64,000 nt of DNA from assembly GCF_023155275.1 (NCBI RefSeq), contig NZ_JALMUV010000032.1:1-64000 (forward strand), given 5' to 3'. A program made the position numbers and the translations under genes. The notes beneath the pieces are model-generated. The model made no database searches. It saw only the letters and a list, made by a program, of their open reading frames with translations, and was not told the DNA's origin. Source of the stretch: Streptomyces rhizoryzae (GTDB taxonomy: Bacteria; Actinomycetota; Actinomycetes; Streptomycetales; Streptomycetaceae). Below, one piece after another: positions 52,510-60,871 of the stretch (position 1 is the stretch's first letter; each line of letters begins with the position of its first letter).

Positions 52510-55463
52510 CCGGCCGGCCGGGGGAGCCGGACCCGGCCCGCGACGCCGGCGGCGCGCTGGGGGCGAGCGCGCTGCTGCGGCTCGCGGGGCTGCCGGGCGC
52601 GGTCTGGGCGTCGGCGGGCAACGGCCCGCTGTTCGCCCGGGCCGCCGCCCTGGCGGAGGAGGCCCGGCGGGTGGCGGTGCGGGCGGCGGCGCTGGGGGAC
52701 CGGCTCGGCACCGACCTCGTACCGCACCCCGAATTGCCCGGCGCGGCGCGCGGCCCGGTGCTCGCCCTCCGCCGCCGGCTGCACGCCGGGACCGCCCCCG
52801 GGCCCGCGGACACCGCGGTCCTGGCGACCGTGGCCGCCCTCGGCCCGGCGCTCGCGGCCGACCTCACCGACCTGGCCGCGCGGGCGGCGACCCTGGCCGC
52901 CACCCGGGACGACTTCGCCGCCGCGGTCGCCGCCGAACACGAACGCGTCGGCCGCCTGGCGCTGGGCCTGCTGCACACCGACACCGTGCTGTGGAACCAC
53001 CTCGCCGGCGCCGCCCCCCGCATCGTCGCCGACTTCGCCCGGCGGGCCGCGGCCGGCGACCCCTGGCACGGCAAACGGCTGCGCAAATACACCGGTTACG
53101 TCTGGCGGGTGGCCGCCCGGGCCGCGGCCAAGACCACCCCGCGCGACTGGCTCGGCCAGCTCGCCGCCCTCCCGCTCGCCACCCCGCACCGCGGCGCCGG
53201 CGGAGGACGGCTGCTCCTCCCGGCCGCCGAGGCCGGTGCGCTGGCCACCAGCACCATGGAGAACGTCCACCTGCTCTGGGAACGGCTGCGCGCCACCGGA
53301 CCGGACGCCGCCGGGGCCGCCACGCCGCTGGCCCTCACCCCGCTGCACCACGCGGCGCCCGGCGGCGTCCTGCGCTGCGCGGTCGTCGACACCGGCGCCG
53401 ACGGCGCCCGGCTGCGCCGCATCGAACTGCGCCGCACCCCCGTCCTCGACGCGGTCCTGGCCCTCCTCGCCACCGGCCCGCGCCCGCTCGCCGAGATCGA
53501 GCAGCAGCTCACCGCCCGGCTGCGCGCCCCCGCCGGCGACTGCGCACCGGCTGCCGGGGACGACCGCCGGCAGGCCGCCACCGCCCTCCGCGGCTTCCTG
53601 CTGCACCTGCTGCGGCTCGGTGTCCTCCAGGTCTGCGCCGGGCCCCGGCACCGGCACCTGGACTGGGCGCCCGCCGGGCGGATCCGCACCCCGGACGTCC
53701 CGCCCGGCATATCCCCGGTCCTCGCGGCGCAGCCCGCCCCCGGCCGGACGGCCCACGGGGCGGCGCCCGACCAGGACGCCACCTGGTTCACCGACGCCTA
53801 CCGCCTGCTGGACACCACGCCGGACACCGTGCCCGGCCCCGCGGCGCTGGAGCGGGTCACCCGGGGCCTGCGGCTCGCGGCCCGCCTGGCCGCCCTGCGC
53901 GCCGCCGACCGCGACCCGGCGGGCGCCGCCACCGGCCGCCCGCCCCACCCCGACCTGGCGGGCCTCGGCCCCGAACCCCGTTCGGTCGCCGACCTCCTGA
54001 CCGCCCCGCCCGCGGCGGACCCCGCGCCGCCGGACCCCGACCAGCAGTCCGGGCCCGGAGCGGAGAACGAGCCCGGAGCCGGGAACGAGCCCGGAGCGGA
54101 GCGCGGGACCGCCACGGCGAAGGGGACCGCGGCAGCGAACGGGACCGCGGCCGGCGACCGCGGAGCGCGGCCCCGGTACGAGGGCTGGCACCCGGCCCGC
54201 ACGCCCGGCTCCGGCTACGCCCGGCTCCTCGCCCACCTCGCCGACCGCCTCGGCGCCGAACACCTCGACCTGGACGACGCCCTGCTGGACGCGCTGGGCG
54301 CCCCGGCCGCCGGGCCCGAACTCCTCGCCGCCTGGCCCGCGGACTGCCTGCTGCGGCCGCTCGGCGACCCGCACGGCCCGGTCGCCGTCCTGGAGACGGT
54401 CTCCCCGGCCGGCGTCCTCGATGCCCGCTTCGCCGAGGCCCTGGACACCCGGCGCACCCGCCCGCCCGGCACCCAGGGCCGTACCGCACCCTCCGGAGCC
54501 CCGGACGGCTACCCCAACCCCGCCGCCTACCGCGCCTTCCTCGCCGCCGTCGAACGGGCCGCGGACGTCCGCTTCGTCGAGGTGCTGGTCCCCCCGCTCG
54601 ACGCCCGCGCCGCCAACGCCGTCCGCCGCCCGGTCCTCACCCGGTGGTGCACCGGCGACCCCAACACCACCCTGTACTACGGGAGTTCGCGCGGCGATGG
54701 GTCCGCGGCGCCCGGCGCCGTCCGCCACCTCCCGCTGGACCGGATCACCCTGCGCACCGACGGCCCCCGGGTCGTCGCCGAGGCCGACGGCGTCCGCGTG
54801 CTGCCCGTCCACCACGCCACCCGCACCCCCGCCCCGCCCTACGACCGCCTTGTCCGGCTGCTGATGTCGGCCGCGCACCCGGCCACCCGGTACGTCGTCC
54901 AACTGGGCGGCCTGATCGGCGCGTTCCCCGGTGCCCGGCGGGTACCGCGGCTGTCGGTCGGCGGGGAACTGGTCGTCAGCCCCGCCCAGTGGCGCATCGC
55001 GGCGGACGAACTGTGGGCGCCCGGCGCCCCGGAGGCCGACAAGGTGGTGGCGCTGGCGCTGCTGCGCCGCTCCCGGCGGCTGCCCCGCTTCTGCTTCCTC
55101 CGCGCGGCGCCCGGCGCCAAGCCGGTACCGGTCGACCTGGTGGCGCTGCCCGCCCTGCGGACGCTGGAACGGCTGCGCGACGCGGCGCCCGACGGCCACC
55201 TGATCGCCGAGGAGGCGCTGCCCGGGCCGGGCCGGTCACCGGTGCGGGACGCCCTCCACCACGGCGCGGCGGTCGCCGCACAGCTCCAGCTCAGGGTCCC
55301 CTGCGACGCGCCCCCGGCGGAGCTGGCCGCCCGCGCCGCCGCGGCCCTGCGCGACCCGACCGGCCCGCCCGCCCCAGGGACGGGCCCGCAGACCTCCCCG
55401 GACGCCCGTACCGACGGGCACCCGCCGGGGTGGAACCGCACACCGAGAAGAGGAGGGTCCTGA
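52506..55463 (+). CDS. Lantibiotic dehydratase, glutamylation domain (split LanB)
   Basis: A 985-residue protein of the Lant_dehydr_N family. It uses glutamyl-tRNA(Glu) to glutamylate Ser/Thr of the precursor. Landmarks are RKYTGYVWRVAARAAAKTTP (about 181-200), TRWCTGDPNTTLYYGSSRGD (about 713-732), PRLSVGGELVVSPAQWRIAA (about 816-835) and FCFLRAAPGAKPVPVDL. The chain ends where the elimination domain would begin in NisB, consistent with a split enzyme. A low-complexity Gly/Glu/Ala insert lies at about 515-550. The GTG start overlaps the upstream stop, and the stop overlaps the precursor ATG. Confidence 0.92.
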   Translation: MTGRPGEPDPARDAGGALGASALLRLAGLPGAVWASAGNGPLFARAAALAEEARRVAVRAAALGDRLGTDLVPHPELPGAARGPVLALRRRLHAGTAPGPADTAVLATVAALGPALAADLTDLAARAATLAATRDDFAAAVAAEHERVGRLALGLLHTDTVLWNHLAGAAPRIVADFARRAAAGDPWHGKRLRKYTGYVWRVAARAAAKTTPRDWLGQLAALPLATPHRGAGGGRLLLPAAEAGALATSTMENVHLLWERLRATGPDAAGAATPLALTPLHHAAPGGVLRCAVVDTGADGARLRRIELRRTPVLDAVLALLATGPRPLAEIEQQLTARLRAPAGDCAPAAGDDRRQAATALRGFLLHLLRLGVLQVCAGPRHRHLDWAPAGRIRTPDVPPGISPVLAAQPAPGRTAHGAAPDQDATWFTDAYRLLDTTPDTVPGPAALERVTRGLRLAARLAALRAADRDPAGAATGRPPHPDLAGLGPEPRSVADLLTAPPAADPAPPDPDQQSGPGAENEPGAGNEPGAERGTATAKGTAAANGTAAGDRGARPRYEGWHPARTPGSGYARLLAHLADRLGAEHLDLDDALLDALGAPAAGPELLAAWPADCLLRPLGDPHGPVAVLETVSPAGVLDARFAEALDTRRTRPPGTQGRTAPSGAPDGYPNPAAYRAFLAAVERAADVRFVEVLVPPLDARAANAVRRPVLTRWCTGDPNTTLYYGSSRGDGSAAPGAVRHLPLDRITLRTDGPRVVAEADGVRVLPVHHATRTPAPPYDRLVRLLMSAAHPATRYVVQLGGLIGAFPGARRVPRLSVGGELVVSPAQWRIAADELWAPGAPEADKVVALALLRRSRRLPRFCFLRAAPGAKPVPVDLVALPALRTLERLRDAAPDGHLIAEEALPGPGRSPVRDALHHGAAVAAQLQLRVPCDAPPAELAARAAAALRDPTGPPAPGTGPQTSPDARTDGHPPGWNRTPRRGGS

Positions 55464-55633
55464 TGCCCACGACCATCGAACCGACCGACCTCGACAACCT
55501 CATCGGCGACCTGGACACCCGGATCACCGAGACCGAACTGCCCAGCGCCCAGGCGTACACCGAAGGGTGCTCCGGCGTCTGCACGGTGATCGTCTGCGAC
55601 ACCGTGCTCGTCTGCTCCGGAGTCATCTGCTGA
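55463..55633 (+). CDS. Lanthipeptide-type precursor peptide
   Basis: A 56-residue peptide overlapping the LanB stop (TGATG) and preceded by GAGGAGGG. The leader (about 1-32) is acidic and has two DLD elements (TDLDNL, GDLDTR) in place of the FNLD box of nisin-like leaders. The C-terminal part is Cys- and Val-rich with five cysteines (36, 40, 45, 51, 56). It divides fully into TEGC, SGVC, TVIVC, a single Asp, TVLVC and SGVIC. Each unit pairs a Ser or Thr with a Cys 3-4 residues on, so five lanthionine-type rings are possible. The peptidase site is unknown; cleavage near Ala31/Tyr32 would fit. Confidence 0.9.
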   Translation: MPTTIEPTDLDNLIGDLDTRITETELPSAQAYTEGCSGVCTVIVCDTVLVCSGVIC

Positions 55634-55705
55634 CGCCGCGTCAGAAGCTGACGGCGGGCGCCGGCAGCTGACCAACGAGCCGTCCGGCCCCGCGCCGGAC
55701 GGCTC
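55631..55705 (+). terminator. Attenuator-like hairpins between precursor and LanC genes
   Basis: Directly after the precursor stop, CGTCAG-AAG-CTGACG can pair, in competition with TGACG-CCG-CGTCA. A strong 12-bp stem (55677-55688 with 55694-55705, loop CCCGC) follows. Partial termination here would give excess precursor mRNA over LanC, as is known for lantibiotic operons. Confidence 0.6.
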
Positions 55706-55730
55706 CGCGCACGAGAGGAGACCCGACACC

Positions 55731-56999
55731 ATGCTCCGGACCTCAGACCGGCAGACCCGCAGACGGGCGCACGCGTTCCAGGACGCGGTGGAGCTGCTCG
55801 ACCGGTGGACCGAACGGTCCGGCACCGCCCGGGCACCGGACCCGGCCGCCGGCCACCCCTCGGACCCGGGCGTCCCGGTGCTCGCCCGCCTCGTGGCGGA
55901 GCGCGGCGATCCGGCCGCCAGAGCGACGGCGGTCCGCGCCACCGCGCAGTGGGCCCGCACCGCCGGACGCGGGAGGAGCCACCCCGGCCTCTACGACGGC
56001 GGGCTGGCCGGAACCCTGGTGGGACTGCGCCAGGCCGCCGCGCTCCACCCGCAGCTGCACCGGGTCGCCGACCGCCTGGCCGGCCGGCTCCACGAGCGGA
56101 CCCTGGCCGGCACCGCGGACACCGTCCCCGGTGCGGTGACCTTCCGCGACTACGACCTGATCCTCGGTCCGGCCGGCACCCTGCTCGCGCTGAGCACCGC
56201 CGCCCCCGACGACCTCGGCGACCCGGACGGGCCCGGCGGCCCCGGCCCGTCCCGCGCCCGGGCCCTGGAACGGCTCGCCCGCCCGCTGGCCGCCCTGTGC
56301 GAGGCCCCGGACCTCGGCGGCCTGCGCACGCACTACCCCGGCCACCCCCAACTGGGCTGGCTGCACGGGCGGGTGAACACCGGTATGGGCCACGGCGTCG
56401 CGGGCGTGCTCACCGCGCTCGCCGCGGCCGTGCGCCGGTCGCCGGGCGGCGCCCCCGAAGCGGCGGGCGCGCTGGGCAGGGCGAGCGGCTGGCTGCGGCG
56501 GCAGGCGTTCACCGACGCGCGGTCCATCCGCTCCTGGGACGGCGCCGGTCCGGCGGCCGCGTCGCCGGAGGGCCCGCGCCGCCGCCAGGCGTGGTGCTAC
56601 GGCGCCCCGGGCGTCAGCTGGGCGCTGTGGGAGGCGGCGGACGCCTGCCGGGACGAGGCGGCGCGCCGCTTCGCCACCGACGCCTTCACCAGCCTGGCCG
56701 CCGGGTACCACGAGGAGTTCCATCTCTTCGGCGACCACCCCGGCGACCGCCTGGGCCTCTGCCACGGGGCCGCCGGCGTCCTGGCCGTCGCCGACGCGCT
56801 GTACCGCCACGCCGGGCTGCCGGCGGCCGGCGTGCTGCGGGCGCGTCTGCTCGACCACCTGGACCGCAGGCGGGACGAGATCCGGGCGCTCGGCGCGGAG
56901 CGGACGGCCCTGCTCGGCGGCGCCGCCGGCACCCTGAGCGCCGTTCTCACCGCCACCGGCGGCGACCGCGGCTGGCTGCCGTGCCTGGGCTTGCGCTGA
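55731..56999 (+). CDS. LanC-like lanthipeptide cyclase
   Basis: A 422-residue LanC family protein. The zinc ligands are Cys289 (AWCYGAPG), Cys344 and His345 (GLCHGAAG); the conserved His of GMGHGVAG is at 221. It should add cysteine thiols to Dha/Dhb of the precursor to form (methyl)lanthionines. Its presence argues that the cluster makes a lanthipeptide and not a thiopeptide. GAGAGGAG precedes the ATG. It is in line with the precursor gene after a 97-bp gap with hairpins. Confidence 0.92.
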   Translation: MLRTSDRQTRRRAHAFQDAVELLDRWTERSGTARAPDPAAGHPSDPGVPVLARLVAERGDPAARATAVRATAQWARTAGRGRSHPGLYDGGLAGTLVGLRQAAALHPQLHRVADRLAGRLHERTLAGTADTVPGAVTFRDYDLILGPAGTLLALSTAAPDDLGDPDGPGGPGPSRARALERLARPLAALCEAPDLGGLRTHYPGHPQLGWLHGRVNTGMGHGVAGVLTALAAAVRRSPGGAPEAAGALGRASGWLRRQAFTDARSIRSWDGAGPAAASPEGPRRRQAWCYGAPGVSWALWEAADACRDEAARRFATDAFTSLAAGYHEEFHLFGDHPGDRLGLCHGAAGVLAVADALYRHAGLPAAGVLRARLLDHLDRRRDEIRALGAERTALLGGAAGTLSAVLTATGGDRGWLPCLGLR

Positions 57000-57055
57000 G
57001 CGGCGGCCGGCACCCGCCCGCACCGCGCCGGACGGTTGCGTAACCGCGCAGGTGA

Positions 57056-57277
57056 ATGACCGTTAACCCGGCCATGGGTGATATGAACGACCGGCTGCTC
57101 AGCCTGGTGGACGGTGTGGTGGATCTGGACGAGGAGCGGCTGCCGCTGCTGACCCTGCGGGAGGCGCGCGCGGCCGTCGAACTGCTGCGGCTGCTGGCCT
57201 CCGGCAGCGGCGAAGGCTCGCACGCGGCACGGCACTTGGAGCGCAGCCTCGTCCGGCGGCTGCCGTCCGAAGGATGA
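57056..57277 (+). CDS. Small helical protein in the lanthipeptide cluster
   Basis: A 73-residue acidic protein, mostly amphipathic helix (LLSLVDGVVDLDEERLPLL, EARAAVELLRLLASG). No signal or transmembrane segment is present. I do not recognise it. The first ATG follows CAGGTGA; an in-frame ATG at 57083 is also possible. Its position between LanC and the glycosyltransferase makes it a possible accessory protein. Confidence 0.6.
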   Translation: MTVNPAMGDMNDRLLSLVDGVVDLDEERLPLLTLREARAAVELLRLLASGSGEGSHAARHLERSLVRRLPSEG

Positions 57278-57358
57278 ACCCGCGGCCGCGGGAGGGGATT
57301 TGCGTACGTCCCAGGGGCCGGGACCCGGGCGAAATCCGTGATCGGTAGGATTTTCGGC

Positions 57359-58528
57359 ATGGCGAAACACCTGTTATTCGTGACCCTCTTCGGTCACGGG
57401 CACGTCAATCCCACGCTGCCGCTGGTCGAAGAACTCGTCCGGCGCGGCCACCGCGTGGACTACGCCACCAGCGCGGAACACGCCGAGGTGGTCACCCGGG
57501 CCGGCGCCCGCTGGGTCGAGCTGCCGTCGATCGGACCGATCGAACCGCCCACCGACTTCGGACCGGAGACCTTCGCCCGCTTCGCGCGGCACGTCTTCGC
57601 CGGTATGCGCGCCGCCTACCCGGTGCTGCGCGACCACTGCGCCACCGAGGGGGTGGACGCGGTCTGCTACGACGGGATGAACTGGCCGGGCCGGGTCGCC
57701 GCCGAGCAGCTGGGGCTCCCGGCCGTGCGCTGCCTCCCGCACCTCGCCTCGAACGAGAAGTACTCGCTGTTCGCCCAGTTCGTGGACGCCGCCGACGGCG
57801 CGAACCCGTTCACCGACGCGGTCGGCCCCGACTGCGCGGACTTCACGGCGGACTTCGGGGTGGCCCTCGACCCGGCGCAGATGGACGCCCCCGAGAAGCT
57901 CAACCTGGTCTTCATACCCCGGGACTTCCAGCCCGAGGGCGACTCGTTCGACGACAGCTACCACTTCGTGGGGCCCTCGGTCGGCAGCCGCGAGGACGAG
58001 CCGTGGTCGCCGCCGGAAGCGGACAAGCCGGTGCTGTTCATCTCCCTGGGCACGGTGTTCAACGACCGGCCGGAGTTCTACCGCTCCTGCATCGAAGCCT
58101 TCGCCGACGGGCCGTACCAGGTGGCGATGACCGTGGGCGGGGTGGACCCGGCCGCGCTCGGGCCGGTCCCGGCGAACTTCGACATCCGGCCCCGGTTCCC
58201 GCAGCCGGCGGTCCTCCGGCGGGCCTCCGCCTTCGTCTCGCACGCCGGGATGAACTCCACCATGGAGGCGCTCTACTACGGCGTCGGCCTGGTCACCGTG
58301 CCGCAGATGCCCGAGCAGGCCGCCAACGCCGGCCGGGTGGCGGAACTCGGCCTCGGTGAGCGGCTGGACGCGCACACCGTGACCGCCGCGGAGCTGCGCG
58401 CCGCGGTCACCCGGGTCGCCACCGACCCCGCGGTGCGCGCCAACCTCGACCGGATGCGGGAGGTCGTCCGGGGGAGCGGCGGTGCCGTGCGCGGCGCCGA
58501 CGTGATCGAGGAGTACCTGGGCCGCTGA
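57359..58528 (+). CDS. MGT-family glycosyltransferase
   Basis: A 389-residue GT1/GT-B fold enzyme of the macrolide glycosyltransferase group. The N-terminal acceptor domain starts LFVTLFGHGHVNPTLPLVEE (to 20). The donor site is SHAGMNSTMEALYYGVGLV, and later PQMPEQAANAGRVAELGLG. It transfers a sugar from a nucleotide sugar to a hydrophobic acceptor. Its place downstream of LanC and before a strong terminator suggests it may glycosylate the peptide or inactivate it for self-protection. The ATG at 57359 is preceded by TAGGA; an in-frame GTG lies 21 bp upstream. Confidence 0.9.
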   Translation: MAKHLLFVTLFGHGHVNPTLPLVEELVRRGHRVDYATSAEHAEVVTRAGARWVELPSIGPIEPPTDFGPETFARFARHVFAGMRAAYPVLRDHCATEGVDAVCYDGMNWPGRVAAEQLGLPAVRCLPHLASNEKYSLFAQFVDAADGANPFTDAVGPDCADFTADFGVALDPAQMDAPEKLNLVFIPRDFQPEGDSFDDSYHFVGPSVGSREDEPWSPPEADKPVLFISLGTVFNDRPEFYRSCIEAFADGPYQVAMTVGGVDPAALGPVPANFDIRPRFPQPAVLRRASAFVSHAGMNSTMEALYYGVGLVTVPQMPEQAANAGRVAELGLGERLDAHTVTAAELRAAVTRVATDPAVRANLDRMREVVRGSGGAVRGADVIEEYLGR

Positions 58529-58540
58529 CCGCCCGATGCC

Positions 58541-58576
58541 GCGGTGCCCCGCCGGCCGTCCCCGGCGGGGCACCGC
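58541..58576. terminator. Strong 15-bp stem terminator at cluster end
   Basis: Perfect arms GCGGTGCCCCGCCGG and CCGGCGGGGCACCGC with a 6-nt loop, 13 bp after the glycosyltransferase stop. It marks the likely 3' end of the lanthipeptide transcription unit. Confidence 0.8.
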
Positions 58577-58676
58577 TCCCGCCTGCCGCCCGCCCGCGGT
58601 CCCGCTGGCCCGGACCGCGCCCGCCGGGATAGAACGGCAGCAGGACAGGGACCAGCGCGCCACGAAAGGTGAGCAG

Positions 58677-60161
58677 ATGACGCAGGACAGCGACCAGGTC
58701 GTGGCCACGGACCGGGGCCGGGTCCGGGGCCGCACCGAAGGGGAGACGACGGCCTACCGGGGGATCCCCTACGCCGCGTCCCCCGTGGGCGAGCTGCGGT
58801 TCGCCCCGCCGCGGCCCTGCCCGCCCTGGCCCGGCATACGGGAGGCCGGGCACGCCGGACCCGCCGTACCCCAGGGGCCGTCCCGGCTCGAAGCCGTCAT
58901 GGGCCCCCGCACCCCGGACTGGGCCGAGGACGGCTGCCTGACGCTGAACGTCTGGGCCCCGCGCGCGGCCGGTGCGGACGGCAGGCCGCGCCCGGTCCTG
59001 GTCTGGTTCCACGGCGGCGGCTTCAGCAGCGGCTCCGGAGGCTGGGACTGGTACGACGGCGGCAAGCTCGCCGCCCGCGGCGACATCGTCGTGGTCACCG
59101 CCAACTACCGCCTGGGCCCGTTCGGTTACCTCCACCTCCCGCAGATCGGCGCGGACAACCTCGGCTGCCGGGACCAGGCCGCGGTGCTGCGCTGGGTGCG
59201 GGACAACATCGCCGCGTTCGGCGGCGACCCGGACACCGTGACGGTCGGCGGCCAGTCCGCCGGCGCCTTCTCCGCCCTGTCCCTCGCCACCGACCCGGCG
59301 ACCGCCGGGCTCGTCCACCGCGTCCTGCTCCAGAGCGGACCCTGGGGCCTGCCGCCGCAGGACCCCGCACTCGCGGCCGAGAACGCCCGGGCCTACCTCC
59401 GCCTCCTCGGCGTACCCGGCGACACCGACCCCGGCCCGGCCCTGCGCGCCCTGCCCGTCGAGGAACTCCTCGCCGCCTACGGCACGCTGGCCGCCCAGCT
59501 CGCCGGGCAGGGCAGTATCGCCCCGGCGATGTACCCGGTGCTCGGCGGCGCCGGCACCGCCCTGGCCTGGCCGGACGCCCTCGCCGCCGGCGCGTTGGAC
59601 GGCAGGCCGCTGCTCATCGGCACCACCCGCGACGAGATGACCGCGTTCCTGGGGCTCAACCCGGCCATCCGCTCCCTCGACCGGGCCGGCGCCGTCGGCT
59701 TCCTGGCCCGGCAGGCCCCCGGCGACGGCGCGGCCGAGCGGCTCTACCAGCAGTACGCCGACCGCCTCCCGGACGCCACCCCGGGCCGGATCGTCATCGC
59801 CGCCGTGACCGACGAGCAGTTCGGCGCCGGCGCCCTGGAGATCGCCGACCACCACGCCACCGCCGGCCACCCCACCTACGTGTACCGGTTCGACCGCGCG
59901 GCGCCCGGCGCGGACAACCCCCTCGGCGCCTGCCACTGCGGCGAACTTCCCTTCCTCTTCGGCACGTTCGACAGCTTCCGGGACAGCCCCATGCTGGGCC
60001 GCCCGGACGCCGCCGCCCGCGCCCTCGGCGACGCCTTCGCCGACGCGGTCGCCGGCTTCGTCGCCACCGGCGTCCCGCACGGCATCCCCGCCTACGCCCC
60101 GGGCACGCCCGGCCGCGTCCGCCACTTCCCGCCGGCCCCGGCGGGCGGCGACCCGCGCTGA
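58677..60161 (+). CDS. Carboxylesterase type B
   Basis: A 494-residue esterase. The oxyanion motif is VWFHGGGFSSGSGGWDWYDG (about 107), the nucleophile elbow is GGQSAGAFSALSL with Ser about 197, and the acidic and His residues lie in the ALEIADHH and CHCGELPFLFG regions. No signal peptide is seen. It hydrolyses carboxylic esters of unknown identity. AAAGGTGAG precedes the ATG. It is separated from the glycosyltransferase by a terminator, so it is probably not part of that unit. Confidence 0.92.
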   Translation: MTQDSDQVVATDRGRVRGRTEGETTAYRGIPYAASPVGELRFAPPRPCPPWPGIREAGHAGPAVPQGPSRLEAVMGPRTPDWAEDGCLTLNVWAPRAAGADGRPRPVLVWFHGGGFSSGSGGWDWYDGGKLAARGDIVVVTANYRLGPFGYLHLPQIGADNLGCRDQAAVLRWVRDNIAAFGGDPDTVTVGGQSAGAFSALSLATDPATAGLVHRVLLQSGPWGLPPQDPALAAENARAYLRLLGVPGDTDPGPALRALPVEELLAAYGTLAAQLAGQGSIAPAMYPVLGGAGTALAWPDALAAGALDGRPLLIGTTRDEMTAFLGLNPAIRSLDRAGAVGFLARQAPGDGAAERLYQQYADRLPDATPGRIVIAAVTDEQFGAGALEIADHHATAGHPTYVYRFDRAAPGADNPLGACHCGELPFLFGTFDSFRDSPMLGRPDAAARALGDAFADAVAGFVATGVPHGIPAYAPGTPGRVRHFPPAPAGGDPR

Positions 60162-60195
60162 CCGCCGCCCGCGTCCGCCGCCGACGGGCCCCCGG

Positions 60196-60684
60196 TCAGC
60201 GGCCGGCCGGGCCCGCCGCGGCGGCCGGCCCGCGCAGGCCCGCCGCGGTGGCCCGGGCCACCAGCACCCACTGCTGTGCCAGCAGCACCACACCGAAGTA
60301 GCCCAGCACCGTCACCGCGCCCAGCCCCGCCGCCACCGCCGTGTCGATCAGGAAGTGCTGCCCCAGCCCGAGGACCCACAGCGCCGCGGTGAGCGGGGTC
60401 CCGCGCCGCACCACCCGGCCGTCGCGCACCGCCAGCCGCACGGTGTAGGCCCGCACCGCCGCCAGCGCCACCCCGATGACCAGGCTCGCCACCACCAGCG
60501 CGCCGTCCCGCACGGACAGCGGGTGCAGCGTGGCGTACCAGCCGGTCTCCACCGCACCGATGGCGAGCAGCACCAGACCGGCCACCGGCCGCTCCCGCAG
60601 CGGCCGTTCGCGCAGCTGCCGGGACAGCAGCCACAGCAGTACGGCGGCGGTGAGAAGGAGATTGCTGGTGATGGGATCGTTCAT
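60196..60684 (-). CDS. Integral membrane protein, DUF1453/CcdC-like
   Basis: A 162-residue protein with about five hydrophobic helices. The start NLLLTAAVLLWLLSRQLRERPLRERP, in parts ITSNLLLTAAVLLWLLSRQL, is like streptomycete DUF1453-type membrane proteins encoded beside small two-component systems. Function unknown. It converges on the esterase gene and is divergent from the sensor kinase. Confidence 0.75.
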   Translation of the reverse strand: MNDPITSNLLLTAAVLLWLLSRQLRERPLRERPVAGLVLLAIGAVETGWYATLHPLSVRDGALVVASLVIGVALAAVRAYTVRLAVRDGRVVRRGTPLTAALWVLGLGQHFLIDTAVAAGLGAVTVLGYFGVVLLAQQWVLVARATAAGLRGPAAAAGPAGR

Positions 60685-60871
60685 GGCCCCCGGCTTCCGG
60701 TACGTGGCACGGCGCGCGGACCGGCGTCCGCGCGCGGGCGGGAAGCGCCCGCCCGCCTCCCACTGTGCGCCGCGGACCCCGCCCGGCGGATCAGCCACCG
60801 GGGTGGAGAAAAGGGTGGAGATCGCGGTACCCGGGAGCCAGGTCCCGGGCCGCTGCCGCCAAGATGGCGGG

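Noticed and set aside
51469..58528. Classification of the cluster as a thiopeptide
   Set aside because: The split LanB is thiopeptide-like, but there is no YcaO or cycloaddition enzyme, LanC is intact, and the precursor has no poly-Ser/Cys-Thr thiopeptide core.
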